The position numbers and the translations under genes are program-made. The notes under the pieces are model-generated. The model saw only the letters and a list, made by a program, of their open reading frames with translations. It had not been told where the DNA came from and did not search any database. A DNA stretch of 64,000 nucleotides from Hymenobacter sp. CRA2 (GTDB lineage Bacteria; Bacteroidota; Bacteroidia; Cytophagales; Hymenobacteraceae), in the NCBI RefSeq assembly GCF_002007105.1, contig NZ_MVBC01000004.1, positions 186,001 to 250,000 of the forward strand. The letters are read 5' to 3'. This document shows, piece after piece, positions 37,264 through 46,463 of this stretch. Every line of letters starts with the position of its first letter. Positions within the stretch are counted from its first letter, which is position 1.

Positions 37264-37680
37264 TTATTGGGCCGGGGTAGCAGCCGGAGTGGGCTGAGCG
37301 GGTGCGGCGGCGGGAGCCGTTGCGCCGGGCTGTTGCTGAGCCGGAGCGGCGGCACCGCCGGGGGCCGGGGCGCCAGGCAGCGCGGGCGAAGCAGGCAGAC
37401 GGGCTTCCATGGCTTTCTGCTGGTTGACGCTGCGTACCGGGCCGTTGCCCGAGCTGCTCAGTGCTACGTTGGAGGCCAGGGCCAGTACCATCAGGGCAAT
37501 GGCAAAGCCCCAGGTCAGGCGCTCCAGCAGGTCGCCGGTGCGCTTCACGCCCATGAGCTGGGCCGTGCCGCCGGCCGAGAAACCACCGGCCAGGCCGCCG
37601 CCCTTCGAGTTTTGGGCCAGTACCACCAGGGCCAGCAGCAAGCAGACGAAGAGGGCAAGAATGATAATAGCGGTGTACAT
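37264..37680 (-). CDS. secG: Preprotein translocase subunit SecG
   Basis: 138 residues: two transmembrane helices (IIILALFVCLLLALVVLAQ and LTWGFAIALMVLALASNVALS) around the conserved loop NSKGGGLAGGFSAGGTAQLMGVKRTGDLLERLT. SecG assists SecYE-dependent export. A Pro/Ala/Gln-rich tail of about 55 residues follows helix 2, longer than in Proteobacteria but common in Bacteroidota. The start codon directly abuts the stop of the TPR protein gene, so the two are co-transcribed. Confidence 0.95.
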   Translation of the reverse strand: MYTAIIILALFVCLLLALVVLAQNSKGGGLAGGFSAGGTAQLMGVKRTGDLLERLTWGFAIALMVLALASNVALSSSGNGPVRSVNQQKAMEARLPASPALPGAPAPGGAAAPAQQQPGATAPAAAPAQPTPAATPAQ

Positions 37681-39045
37681 CTACTCCGGTTGTTGGGTCA
37701 GTAAGTCAATTTGAGCGGCAAAATACGCCTTTTTTTCCGGCTGCCGCTGCATCAGCTGCTCGTAAATTTCAATGGCCCGTGCCGTTTTGCCCTGTTTGAC
37801 CATGATTTTGGCTAAGCTTTCGGAAGCCAGGCTGGGCGGGGCGCTGGTGCTGCGCACCGAAAGGTCCGCTTGGGGAGCGTCGGTCGGGGCAGGCCGGGCA
37901 GCAGATTTAATGCGCGGCTGACTGCGCAAAAACTTATCAATAAGCACCAGGGAAGATGGCGCTGCGGGGGCAGCCGGGCGATGCGCTGCCAGGTGCGCCA
38001 GCAGCAGCGTGTCGGGGGGCCAGTTGGCGGTGCCGGGCAGGTCTTCCGTCAGCTCGGCGTCGCGCAGCGTGAGGCAGGCACCGAAGCGGCTGCCCGCAGC
38101 CAAGGCGTAGGCTAGGTGCTCGTCGGCGCGGAACGGCGGCATAGCCGTGGACGCGGGCTCCTCCGGCAGTTCGGGCAGCTGGTATACCGGGCTAGGCTCG
38201 GGGGCTTCGCCCAGGCCAAACTCAAAGCGTGAACTGCCCGCTTCTACAGGCGGCCGGATGGGCGGGGCGGCGAGTGGTAGCTCGTCGGCTGCCGGTAGGA
38301 CAGTGGTTGATGAATCTGCCGAAACGGGCAGCAAAGCCAGGTCAGCGGACAATGTCACGGCCAGCGGAGCCGCTTCGTCTGCGCTAACGGGAGCAACGGC
38401 TAGCCCGGCGTTTTCGGCCATTTCCGCGGCCACCGGTTCGTTTTCCTCCCGGGTTTCTGCTACAATTGCCTCGGGTGCAGTTCCCACCAAGGCCGGCGTT
38501 TCATCGGCCGTAGCATCCGCGGTCGGCAATTCTACTGGTTCAAAAGCAGCGGGTTCCGCTACTGAATCGTCAGGTGCCGGCTGCTCCGCAACTACTTCCT
38601 CGACGAGAACCGGGCTAACCTCATCCGGGCCATCGGTAATTGCCACCGGTTCCTCGGCTGCGGTGGGCATTGGGGCTTCCTCTACTGGCTCTTCAAATGC
38701 AGAGTCAGCAAAAGCCTGGCTTTCGGGAGCAAGGGACGTCGCTATGATTGCCGGCGCAGGTTCGGCAGCCGCAGCCGCTTCGGGCTCGGCAACTGCGGGC
38801 GCGGGCACTGTTGGGGTCAGCTCTATCAGCTGGCGCAGCAACTCCCGGTCCGAAGCGTAGGTGGCGGCGCGGCGCAGGCGCTGGCCTGCCAGCATGCTGC
38901 CGCGGTCGTGGGCGGCTTTGGCCAGCAGCAGGTGCGCGGTTTGGCAGTACGGAAAAGCCGTGGCCAGTTGCTCCAGTTCCCGGACTTCGGCCTCCGAAAT
39001 GCCGGTTGCGTGGTCCAGTAGGTGTAGCAGAGTGGCACGGTTCAT
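37681..39045 (-). CDS. TPR-containing protein with acidic Ala/Pro/Glu-rich centre
   Basis: 454 residues. The N-terminal ~78 residues are helical (LEQLATAFPYCQTAHLLLAK, then RLRRAATYASDRELLRQLIE) and resemble a conserved Bacteroidota domain. Residues ~80-300 are low-complexity and acidic (A, P, E, V, T) and probably disordered. The C-terminal ~60 residues form a TPR-like hairpin (LAKIMVKQGKTARAIEIYEQ, then LMQRQPEKKAYFAAQI). No signal peptide. It abuts secG and lies 150 bp from lptE. Proteins of this architecture occupy this position in related genomes, but the function is unknown; a scaffold role in envelope assembly would be a guess. Confidence 0.82.
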   Translation of the reverse strand: MNRATLLHLLDHATGISEAEVRELEQLATAFPYCQTAHLLLAKAAHDRGSMLAGQRLRRAATYASDRELLRQLIELTPTVPAPAVAEPEAAAAAEPAPAIIATSLAPESQAFADSAFEEPVEEAPMPTAAEEPVAITDGPDEVSPVLVEEVVAEQPAPDDSVAEPAAFEPVELPTADATADETPALVGTAPEAIVAETREENEPVAAEMAENAGLAVAPVSADEAAPLAVTLSADLALLPVSADSSTTVLPAADELPLAAPPIRPPVEAGSSRFEFGLGEAPEPSPVYQLPELPEEPASTAMPPFRADEHLAYALAAGSRFGACLTLRDAELTEDLPGTANWPPDTLLLAHLAAHRPAAPAAPSSLVLIDKFLRSQPRIKSAARPAPTDAPQADLSVRSTSAPPSLASESLAKIMVKQGKTARAIEIYEQLMQRQPEKKAYFAAQIDLLTQQPE

Positions 39046-39195
39046 CCGGCGGACTGATTAAAAAGGCTTGGGAGGAAGGACGTTAGCCGCTACTGGCAAG
39101 CAGGGCCATAGTTCCCGACGGGCAGCGGCGCGGCGAAGAGGGGCGCAACATTACGGCAATTTACCCAATTCACCGCCTCAGAACCGCGAAATCAG

Positions 39196-39738
39196 CTACC
39201 AGTTGGCCACCGATTTATTGAAGACGTCGGTGATGATGCGGTCCGTGATGCGGCGGTTGGCCACGGGGTCGTTCACGATGTTGGCCACGTTTTCGGTAGC
39301 CCCAAAGTCGGCGTTGCTTTGGAAGGTTTGCTCGAAGTCCTGCTTGGGGTCCTTCGTGTTGGTGAACTTCATGCGGACCTGAATGGTCAGGCGGTTGATG
39401 CCTGCCTGGTCGCGGCCATCGGTGCTCTGGATAGCCGCCGGCGCGAAATCGTACGCCACAATCTGGCCATCGAACTGCAAGTCGCCGTCGCGCGGCACCA
39501 GTTTCAGCGTGGTGTTGCGCAGAAAGTAGTCCTTGATATCCTCCGTGAAGCGCTGCGTCAGAAACGACGGCCCGTTGGAGGCGTTGTTCTGAATCGGGGC
39601 AATGGAGAAGGTCTTGATCTGCGTATAATCGATGCTGGTGCCGGTAAACGAATACACGCCGCAGCCGGCCAGCGGCCACAGGCTCAGCAGCAGTACCATC
39701 AGCAGGCCTACCCGGCTGCCGCGCTTATTCCAAATCAT
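39196..39738 (-). CDS. lptE: LptE-family LPS-assembly lipoprotein
   Basis: 180 residues. Lipoprotein signal with lipobox LAGC (Cys26) in MVLLLSLWPLAGCGVYSFTG. The LptE-like core includes KTFSIAPIQNNASNGPSFL, followed by a helix around LTQRFTEDIKDYFLRNT, and DLQFDGQIVAYDFAP. LptE plugs the LptD barrel that inserts lipopolysaccharide in the outer membrane. Its start overlaps the 3' end of the sigma54 activator gene by 14 bp, indicating co-expression. Confidence 0.88.
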   Translation of the reverse strand: MIWNKRGSRVGLLMVLLLSLWPLAGCGVYSFTGTSIDYTQIKTFSIAPIQNNASNGPSFLTQRFTEDIKDYFLRNTTLKLVPRDGDLQFDGQIVAYDFAPAAIQSTDGRDQAGINRLTIQVRMKFTNTKDPKQDFEQTFQSNADFGATENVANIVNDPVANRRITDRIITDVFNKSVANW

Positions 39739-41098
39739 ATTGTTTGAGTTTGCGGTACAGCGTACGCTCCGAAATGCCCAGGTCCTGCGCCGCGTACTTG
39801 CGCTTGTTGTGGTGCTTTTTCAGGGCTTTGATAATCATTTCCTTTTCCTTGGCCTCCAGCGACAGGCTTTCCTCCTCGGTTTCGTGCGTGATGTCCTCCA
39901 CGCGCTGCACTTCGTCGTCTTCCTCGTAATCAGCGGTGGGCTGCGTACTGATAATGAAGGGCTCGGTGGGCTCGGCCGGCCGGGCCGTGAGGCGTGCGCC
40001 GCCGTCGTAGGGCGCCACACTCAGGTTGGTAAACAAATGGCTGTTTTGGCGCACAAGTTCCTGCGCCTGCCCCGCGTCGCCGTTGCGGGCCGAGCCGGCG
40101 GCCACCTCCAGCACCAGACGCTTCAGGTCGGTCATGTCGCGGCGCATGTCGAAGAGTACCTTGTAGAGCAGGTCGCGCTCGGAAAGGCCCTGCGGAGCGG
40201 TGCCGTCGGCGGTGGCGCCGAGCAGCATGGGCAGGTTGGAGGACTGGTCTTGCGGCAGGTACTGGCGCAGGCGGCGGTTGTCCACCTCGCGCTCCGTTTC
40301 CAGCACCGACATCTGCTCAGCAATGTTCTTGAGCTGGCGGATGTTGCCGGGAAAGCGGAAGCGCTGCAATTCCTGCACCGCGTCGGACGAGAGGGTGATG
40401 GGCTTGACGCGGTAGCGCTCGGCAAAGTCAGTAGCAAACTTGCGGAACAGCAGGTAGATATCGTCGCCCCGGTCGCGCAGCGGCGGCACGGTGATGGGCA
40501 CCGTGTTGAGGCGGTAGTACAGGTCTTCGCGGAAGCGCCCTTCCTGCACCGCGTTGAGCAGGTTCACGTTGGTGGCGGCCACCACGCGCACGTCGGTCTT
40601 TTGGACCTTGGAAGAGCCCACGCGGATAAACTCGCCGTTTTCGAGCACGCGCAGCAGGCGGGCCTGGGTACCCAGCGGCATCTCGCCGATTTCGTCGAGG
40701 AAGATGGTGCCGCCGTTGGTCACCTCGAAGTAGCCCTTACGAGCCTCGGTAGCGCCTGTAAACGAGCCTTTTTCGTGGCCGAACAACTCCGAGTCGATAG
40801 TGCCCTCCGGAATGGCGCCGCAGTTGACGGCAATGAACTGCCCGTGCTTGCGCGGCGACAGGGCGTGGATAATCTTGGAAAACGATTCCTTACCCGAGCC
40901 GCTTTCGCCCGTGATGAGCACCGTCATGTCGGTGGGGGCTACCTGCGCCGCCACCTGAATGGCGAAGTTCAGCGAGGGCGCATTACCGATGATGCCGAAG
41001 CGCTGCTTGATGCTCTGGATTTCGGAAGGAGTCAAGTCTGGAAGTGGGTTTTCGTGGGGTAGACGCTGGGCGGCGAGAAATATTTTACGTCGCCGCAA
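39725..41098 (-). CDS. Sigma54-interacting transcriptional activator (AAA+ / Fis HTH)
   Basis: 457 residues. AAA+ domain at ~35-270: Walker A GESGSGKE, sigma54 contact loop GSFTGA (usual form GAFTGA), Walker B GGTIFLDEIGEMP, sensor block RVVAATNVNL, and the FRFPGNIRQLKNI segment of the C-domain. A linker of ~130 residues precedes a C-terminal Fis-type HTH (KYAAQDLGISERTLYRKLKQ). No receiver or other input domain precedes the AAA+ module. Start uncertain: ATG 41098 is used, but a TTG at 41035 (MTPSEIQSIKQRFG) fits the family start better. Proteins at this locus are well conserved in Bacteroidota. Confidence 0.9.
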   Translation of the reverse strand: MRRRKIFLAAQRLPHENPLPDLTPSEIQSIKQRFGIIGNAPSLNFAIQVAAQVAPTDMTVLITGESGSGKESFSKIIHALSPRKHGQFIAVNCGAIPEGTIDSELFGHEKGSFTGATEARKGYFEVTNGGTIFLDEIGEMPLGTQARLLRVLENGEFIRVGSSKVQKTDVRVVAATNVNLLNAVQEGRFREDLYYRLNTVPITVPPLRDRGDDIYLLFRKFATDFAERYRVKPITLSSDAVQELQRFRFPGNIRQLKNIAEQMSVLETEREVDNRRLRQYLPQDQSSNLPMLLGATADGTAPQGLSERDLLYKVLFDMRRDMTDLKRLVLEVAAGSARNGDAGQAQELVRQNSHLFTNLSVAPYDGGARLTARPAEPTEPFIISTQPTADYEEDDEVQRVEDITHETEEESLSLEAKEKEMIIKALKKHHNKRKYAAQDLGISERTLYRKLKQYDLE

Positions 41099-41134
41099 AA
41101 ATGACGGCTGGGCAATAGGGCGCCCGCAAAAAAA

Positions 41135-41180
41135 GTTATCCTGAGCGCCGCGAAGGTCCTTCGGTGCGCTCAGGATGACA
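41135..41180. repeat. Dispersed REP-like inverted repeat, copy 2
   Basis: Arms GTTATCCTGAGCGC (41135-41148) and GCGCTCAGGATGAC (41166-41179) with one mismatch, enclosing an inner GAAGGTCCTTC palindrome. It lies between miaB and the sigma54 activator gene. The words are shared with 755-870. Confidence 0.7.
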
Positions 41181-41192
41181 GGCGCGGGGAAC

Positions 41193-42632
41193 TTACGCTA
41201 CCGCGTTGCCGAGCAGAGTGGTGCTCGTGCACTCGTGCACGAGCACGTTCACGTAGTCACCTTTTTTGAAGTGCTGGCGCGGGAAAATGACCACCTTATT
41301 CTGGTCGTTGCGGCCGCTCAGGTGCTCCTCGCTGCGCTTGGAAACGCCTTCTACCAGCACGCGGTGCACCTTGCCCACGGCCTGCTGGCTGCGGATAAGC
41401 GAGTGTTTCTGCTGCAGGTCAATAACTTCCGTTAGACGGCGCTTTTTCACGTCCAGCGCAATGTCGTCCTGCAGCTTGCGGGCCGCCAGGGTGCCGGGGC
41501 GCTCCGAGTAGTAGAACATGTAGGCCATGTCGTACTTCACCAGCTCCATCAGGCTGAGCGTCTGCTGGTGCTCTTCCTCGGTTTCGGAGCAAAAGCCGGT
41601 AATCATGTCGGTGCTGATGCCGCAGTCTTCGCCCAGAATGCGGCGGATGGCCGCTACGCGGTCGAGGTACCACTCCCGGTCGTAGGTGCGGTTCATCAGC
41701 TTGAGCACCCGCGAGTCGCCGCTCTGGGCCGGCAGGTGGATGTAGTTGCACACGTTGTCGTATTTGGCCATCGTGTACAGCACCTCGTCGGTGATGTCCT
41801 TGGGGTGCGAGGTGGAGAAGCGTACCCGCAGCTCGGGGCTCACCAAGGCCACGCGCTCCAGCAGGCCGGCGAAGTTTACGAACTCGCTGCCATCCTCCGA
41901 CTGCCACTTGTAACTGTCTACATTCTGGCCCAGTAGCGTGACTTCCTTGAAGCCTTTGTTGAACAAGTCCTGGGCTTCCTGCACGATGCTGTGTGCGTCG
42001 CGGCTCCGCTCGCGGCCGCGGGTAAAGGGCACCACGCAGAACGAACACATGTTGTCGCAGCCGCGCATGATGCTGATGAAGGCCGTGATGCCGTTGGAGT
42101 TCAGGCGCACCGGCGTAATGTCAGCGTAGGTTTCCTCCCGGCTCAGCAGCACGTTCACCGCCCGCTGCCCGTTGTCCACCTCCTTGATCAGGCGCGGCAG
42201 GTCGCGGTAAGCGTCGGGGCCGACCACGAGGTCCACAATCTGCTCTTCCTCCAGAAACTTGCTCTTCAGACGCTCAGCCATGCAGCCCAGCACGCCCACG
42301 AGCAGGCCCGGGCGCTTGCGCTTGTGGGCGTTGATCTGCTGCAGGCGCTGGCGCACGGTGATTTCCGCCTTCTCGCGGATGGAGCAGGTGTTCAGCAGCA
42401 CCAGATCGGCCTCGGCCAGCTCGGTGGTCGTGTCAAAGCCTTCGTCGTACAGAATGCTCGACACAATTTCGGAGTCGGAGTAATTCATCTGGCAGCCGTA
42501 GCTCTCGATGTAGAGCCGGCGCTGCCGCCCGGTGTTGGTGGCCTCGGTTACGCGCACATCGGCGGGCAGCTGGTTGGCGGCCGGCGCGGGGGCGTTATCC
42601 AGAAAATCGAGCGTAAGCAGGGGTTGAGACAT
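41193..42632 (-). CDS. miaB: tRNA-2-methylthio-N6-dimethylallyladenosine synthase
   Basis: 479 residues. MiaB adds a methylthio group to i6A at position 37 of tRNAs. N-terminal UPF0004 domain with cluster ligands ([34 protein letters not shown]), the radical-SAM motif [11 protein letters not shown] (CxxxCxxC) near residue 190, and a C-terminal TRAM domain. miaE, which hydroxylates the same base, is at 51610. The TACCTTTG box at 42660-42667 is its likely promoter. Confidence 0.97.
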   Translation of the reverse strand: MSQPLLTLDFLDNAPAPAANQLPADVRVTEATNTGRQRRLYIESYGCQMNYSDSEIVSSILYDEGFDTTTELAEADLVLLNTCSIREKAEITVRQRLQQINAHKRKRPGLLVGVLGCMAERLKSKFLEEEQIVDLVVGPDAYRDLPRLIKEVDNGQRAVNVLLSREETYADITPVRLNSNGITAFISIMRGCDNMCSFCVVPFTRGRERSRDAHSIVQEAQDLFNKGFKEVTLLGQNVDSYKWQSEDGSEFVNFAGLLERVALVSPELRVRFSTSHPKDITDEVLYTMAKYDNVCNYIHLPAQSGDSRVLKLMNRTYDREWYLDRVAAIRRILGEDCGISTDMITGFCSETEEEHQQTLSLMELVKYDMAYMFYYSERPGTLAARKLQDDIALDVKKRRLTEVIDLQQKHSLIRSQQAVGKVHRVLVEGVSKRSEEHLSGRNDQNKVVIFPRQHFKKGDYVNVLVHECTSTTLLGNAVA

Positions 42633-42659
42633 GGCCTCGAAAAATCAGCGTAAGGAGGG

Positions 42660-42667
42660 CAAAGGTA
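42660..42667 (-). promoter_or_regulatory. -7 box of miaB
   Basis: TACCTTTG on the minus strand, 27 bp before the miaB start codon; a clear -33 TTTG is not seen. Confidence 0.5.
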
Positions 42668-42773
42668 CGGCTTCCGGGGGAGAAATGACAGTTTGGCAGT
42701 CAGAGGAAGCGCTGATTAGGTAAACTGCTGGAGGACTGATTGTTCTTTCGGATAGCCAAGAACGGCTAATCAC

Positions 42774-44063
42774 CTAGCCGTTTGACTGTTCTAGAATTTG
42801 GCTGCCCAGCACTTCCAGCATGGCCTGCGCTTTCAACAGGCATTCGTCGTATTCGCGTTCCGGAACGGAGTCGTAGGTAATGGCCGAGCCGACCTGGAAC
42901 GAAAGGTATCCCGTGTCGGTGCGGTACTGCAGGGAGCGGATGACTACGTTGAAGTCGAAGTCGCCACCAGGCCAGATGTAGCCGAAGCAACCGCTGTAGA
43001 GGCCCCGGCGGCTGCGTTCGTACTGCTCAATGAGCTGCATGGCACGTACTTTGGGCGCCCCGGTCATCGAGCCCATTGGGAAAGTGGCCCGCAGCACGGC
43101 CTCCACATCCTCTTCGGGGCGCAACTCGGCTTCGACAGTTGAAATCATCTGCCAAACGTGCCGGAAGGGATAAAGGCCGAACAGCTCGGGCACCCGCACG
43201 GTACCGGTGCGGGCCACGCGGGCGAGGTCGTTGCGCACCAAATCCACTATCATCAGGTTCTCGGCCCGTTCTTTTTCGTCATGCAGCAGGCGTTGGCGCT
43301 GGGCCTCGTCGGTAGCGGGCGTGGTGCCGCGGCGGATGGTGCCCTTGATGGGCTGCGAAACGATGGTGGAGCCTTGGCGCGCCAAAAATCGCTCGGGTGA
43401 AGCGCAGAGCAGGTAATGGTCGTGGTAGCGGCAGAAGCCAGCAAAGGGCGTGGGCGAGGCGGCATTGAGCTGCTCGAAGACGCTGAGCGGGTCTAACGCA
43501 ACGCGCTCAGCGTAAAACTCCTGGCAGAGGTTCAGTTCGTACACCTCACCGTTAAGAATGTCTTCCTGCACGGCCGCCACGGCCCGCAGATAGTCTGCTT
43601 TGGCCATGCGCGGCCGCAGCTGCGGCCCGGCCGGAGGCTGCGAACCAGGCAGCGCGGTGGCCAGAATCTGCTGCAGCGTGGCTGCGGGAGCGGTTCCGTG
43701 AATGGTCACGGCGGCTGCTTCCCAACATAGCCACGTGTGTGGAGTGAAAAAATGCAGCTGCGGCCAGGCCAGCCCGGTGGGGTTGAGGCTGTGCAGCGCC
43801 TCAATTTCGTTTTTGACGTCGTAGGTCAGAAAACCGCAGCGCGGCGCCTCCATCGCGGAGCCGGACAGCCAGGGACGCAGCTCCGCCAACGCGGTGGGGG
43901 CGACCGTAGCGGCATCGGCTACGGCCAGCAGGCGGCTAAAAGAGCCGCGCGGGTAGGGCAGGTCGTTGGAATCGAAGTAGGCGCAGTGCACAAAAGCCGC
44001 CGCCCAGCGCAGGGCGCGGGCCCGGAAATCGGCAGGCAACTCGGACAAGGGAACGGAAAGCAC
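42774..44063 (-). CDS. pabB: Anthranilate synthase component I family, probably aminodeoxychorismate synthase
   Basis: 429 residues of the chorismate-binding family. The motif PIKGT (SQPIKGTIRRG near residue 245) carries the Lys characteristic of PabB, rather than the PLAGT of TrpE. Other blocks are KADYLRAVAAVQEDILNGEV, YELNLCQEF, ENLMIVDLVRNDLARV, PMGSMTGAPKVRAMQLIEQY and GCFGYIWPGGDFDFNVVIRS. PabB makes 4-amino-4-deoxychorismate for folate. pabA and pabC are not adjacent. Confidence 0.9.
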   Translation of the reverse strand: MLSVPLSELPADFRARALRWAAAFVHCAYFDSNDLPYPRGSFSRLLAVADAATVAPTALAELRPWLSGSAMEAPRCGFLTYDVKNEIEALHSLNPTGLAWPQLHFFTPHTWLCWEAAAVTIHGTAPAATLQQILATALPGSQPPAGPQLRPRMAKADYLRAVAAVQEDILNGEVYELNLCQEFYAERVALDPLSVFEQLNAASPTPFAGFCRYHDHYLLCASPERFLARQGSTIVSQPIKGTIRRGTTPATDEAQRQRLLHDEKERAENLMIVDLVRNDLARVARTGTVRVPELFGLYPFRHVWQMISTVEAELRPEEDVEAVLRATFPMGSMTGAPKVRAMQLIEQYERSRRGLYSGCFGYIWPGGDFDFNVVIRSLQYRTDTGYLSFQVGSAITYDSVPEREYDECLLKAQAMLEVLGSQILEQSNG

Positions 44064-44098
44064 GGCGTAAAATTACGGCAACAAGCTTGGCGCTCCGC

Positions 44099-45649
44099 CT
44101 AGCGCAGGCTGGCCAAGGCCACCTTGGCCTTGGCGTCGGTGCTGGTTTTGTACTCGTGCTTGCTGTAGCTCAGGGCCTTTTCGAAGTAGGCCTTGGCCTG
44201 CGCTTTTTGGCCGGCTTCCTGGGAGAGGTAGCCCATTTGAAGGGCCGACTGCGGCGCGAAGTAGTACGGCGCCGTGCCGCTGAGGCTGATGCAACGCGTG
44301 TAATACTGGCGGGCTGAGTCCAAGCGACCCAGGCCGTGGTAGGCGCGGGCACGCCGGTAGGGCTCCTCCAGCCGGTCGCGCAGCGGGGTACCCGTTGCGG
44401 GCCGAAACTCATCGAGCGTGGCCAGGGCCGGGCGGTAATAGCCGCCGTCGAGCTGCAGGCGGGCGCGGGTCAGGTAGCGGTTCAGCGGCACGTTGTCCTC
44501 CACGAAGCGCTGGGCGTAGCGGTCCTCTTCTATCACGGTTGCGCCGCCCTCCTTAATCTGGCGGCGGCAGCGCTCGGCCTGGGCCGCGTCGCCGCTGAGC
44601 CAGTAAGCTAGGTAGAGCTTAAACCAGGCATCCTTGCGGTAGTGCACGCCGCGGTAGTCGCTGATGAACTGCTGATTGGCCCGGGCTGAGGCGGCGTACT
44701 GGCCTTGGTAGAGCAGCAGGTCGGCGGCCATGTGGTGCAGGTAAGGCACCGACACGTAGGCCGCCCCCGTGGGGCGGCTGCGGTAGGCAGCCAGCGCGGC
44801 GTCGGTGCGGTGCAGCTTTTTCTGCACCGACATGCCCAGATAGTTGAACAGCAGGTTGTCGGGCTGCTCGCGGCGCAGGCGGTCGGTCAGGGCCGCGGCT
44901 TCCTCGTCGGCGCCGTAGTAGGTCTGGCCGATGAGGGCCAGTAGAATCTGCGACTCGGGCTGAAAGTCGTGGGGGCGGTGCGCGGCGGTGCGCAGGTGCT
45001 GCAGGCCGGCGGTGGTATTGCCGGGCAGACCCAACAAGTTCAGAAACCAGCGGTAGCCCTCCGGCACCGAGCCGATAAGGAACTGGCACAAGCCCAGGGT
45101 TTTCTGCGTGGGTAGGTAATTGGGCCAGCGTTTGGCGTTTTGCTGCACTTGCAGGTAGGCCTGGCGCAGGCTCCAAGCGCCCTGCAGCTCGTGGCCGAAC
45201 ATGACTTGCGCCGCCGCTTGGTGCAGGCGAATTTCGGCCCGAGCATAGTCGCGCAGGGCGGAGCGGGGCAGCTCGTCCAGAATGTCCAAACTAGCGTCCT
45301 GGGCCTCGATAACGGCGTCGTAGCGACTGGCATCCTGGGTGACGACCAACTCGGTGAAGCCCACGCCTTCGCTCACGAGCAGGGCGCCCGGGCTGCGCGG
45401 CTGCTGTCGCAACTCGCTCTGCACCAAGGTGCGGGCGCTGCCAGTGCGCAGCTTCAGCAGCTCGGCGTAGGCCCGGCGGCAGGTTGGGGAGAGTTGGTCA
45501 GTGGCCGAGGTGGCGTCGGCGGCTTGCTCCTCCTGTGTCGGCAGCTGAGCGGCGCTTGCTACTGGCCCGGGGGCCAGCACGGCCGCCAGCAGCAGGGCGG
45601 CGGTCCATGCCCCGCGGCACACCCGTCTGTATACCTTGGCAGTCTGCAT
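44099..45649 (-). CDS. Exported TPR-repeat protein
   Basis: 516 residues with an N-terminal signal peptide (WTAALLLAAVLAPGPVASAA). The rest is helical with TPR-like pairs, clearest at the C-terminus (YRRARAYHGLGRLDSARQYY, then LQMGYLSQEAGQKAQAKAYF) and in the middle (LLLYQGQYAASARANQQFIS). Reminiscent of large Bacteroidota periplasmic TPR proteins of unknown role. It lies 35 bp after the pabB start on the same strand, with a terminator just upstream, so it may lead a pair with pabB. Confidence 0.75.
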   Translation of the reverse strand: MQTAKVYRRVCRGAWTAALLLAAVLAPGPVASAAQLPTQEEQAADATSATDQLSPTCRRAYAELLKLRTGSARTLVQSELRQQPRSPGALLVSEGVGFTELVVTQDASRYDAVIEAQDASLDILDELPRSALRDYARAEIRLHQAAAQVMFGHELQGAWSLRQAYLQVQQNAKRWPNYLPTQKTLGLCQFLIGSVPEGYRWFLNLLGLPGNTTAGLQHLRTAAHRPHDFQPESQILLALIGQTYYGADEEAAALTDRLRREQPDNLLFNYLGMSVQKKLHRTDAALAAYRSRPTGAAYVSVPYLHHMAADLLLYQGQYAASARANQQFISDYRGVHYRKDAWFKLYLAYWLSGDAAQAERCRRQIKEGGATVIEEDRYAQRFVEDNVPLNRYLTRARLQLDGGYYRPALATLDEFRPATGTPLRDRLEEPYRRARAYHGLGRLDSARQYYTRCISLSGTAPYYFAPQSALQMGYLSQEAGQKAQAKAYFEKALSYSKHEYKTSTDAKAKVALASLR

Positions 45650-45662
45650 CCGGAGCTATAAC

Positions 45663-45696
45663 AAAAAAGGAACGACACGAAGGCCGTTCCTTTTTT
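45663..45696. terminator. Terminator between the TPR and zinc-ribbon genes
   Basis: AAAAAAGGAACG (45663-45674) pairs with CGTTCCTTTTTT (45685-45696), 20 bp past the zinc-ribbon stop on the minus strand. Confidence 0.85.
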
Positions 45697-45716
45697 CTAA
45701 CACAACATCGGGTTGG

Positions 45717-46463
45717 TTACGCGCGGGCTTCCACATCGGCCAGAATACGGCCGCAGTGCTCGCACACGATGATTTTCTTGTGGGCGATGATGTCGGCCTG
45801 GCGCTGCGGGGGCACGGTGTTGAAGCAGCCGCCGCAGGCGTCGCGCTTCACCATCACCACGGCCAGGCCGTTGCGGGCGTTGCCGCGGATGCGGGTGTAG
45901 GCCGACAACAGGCGCTCTTCCACGGGCTGGGCCGCCGATTCGCGCTCGGTCATCAGCTTCTGCTCGTCGGCTTCGCTTTCGCCCACGATAACCTGCAGTT
46001 CCGACTGCTTGTTGATCAAGTCCTTGCGGCGCTCGTCCAGGCGCTGCTTGGTGCCGCTGATTTCCTGGTTTTTCTGGTCGATCTGGTACTGGGCCTCGCG
46101 GATCTTCTTCTCGGAAATCTGGATTTCGAGCTTCTGCAGCTCCATTTCCTTGCCAATGGCTTCGTACTCGCGGTTGTTGCGTACGTTTTGCTGCTGGTCC
46201 TCGTAGCGGCGGATCAGGGCTTCAGCATCCTTGGCGGCTTGCTTGCGCTGCTTGATCTGCTCGTTGAGGGCGGCCACTTCCTCGTCGAATTTTGCCACGC
46301 GGACTTCGTAGCCGGCAATTTCGTCTTCCAGGTCGCGCACTTCTTCCGGCAGGTCGCCGCGTACGCGCCGAATTTCGTCGAGCTGCGAGTCGATGCGTTG
46401 CAGGTTGAGCAGGGCTTCCAGCTTACTGGCTACGGTGATGTCCGAAGCGGAGTTAGAAATCAT
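45717..46463 (-). CDS. Coiled-coil zinc-ribbon protein (CT398-like)
   Basis: 248 residues: a long antiparallel coiled coil (residues ~15-180, heptad-rich with E, K, Q) ending in a C4 zinc ribbon, CGGCFN..(about 20 residues)..CEHCGR. This is the architecture of the CT398/zf-RING_7-like family, thought to bind nucleic acid or partner proteins. Its start overlaps the Nif3-like gene by 11 bp, and the pair recurs together in many Bacteroidota, so a shared but unknown process is likely. Confidence 0.9.
   Translation of the reverse strand: MISNSASDITVASKLEALLNLQRIDSQLDEIRRVRGDLPEEVRDLEDEIAGYEVRVAKFDEEVAALNEQIKQRKQAAKDAEALIRRYEDQQQNVRNNREYEAIGKEMELQKLEIQISEKKIREAQYQIDQKNQEISGTKQRLDERRKDLINKQSELQVIVGESEADEQKLMTERESAAQPVEERLLSAYTRIRGNARNGLAVVMVKRDACGGCFNTVPPQRQADIIAHKKIIVCEHCGRILADVEARA

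Noticed and set aside
44099-45649. Lipoprotein or SusD-like protein
   Set aside because: Signal peptide lacks a lipobox Cys, and the repeats read as TPRs without SusD hallmarks; there is no SusC neighbour.
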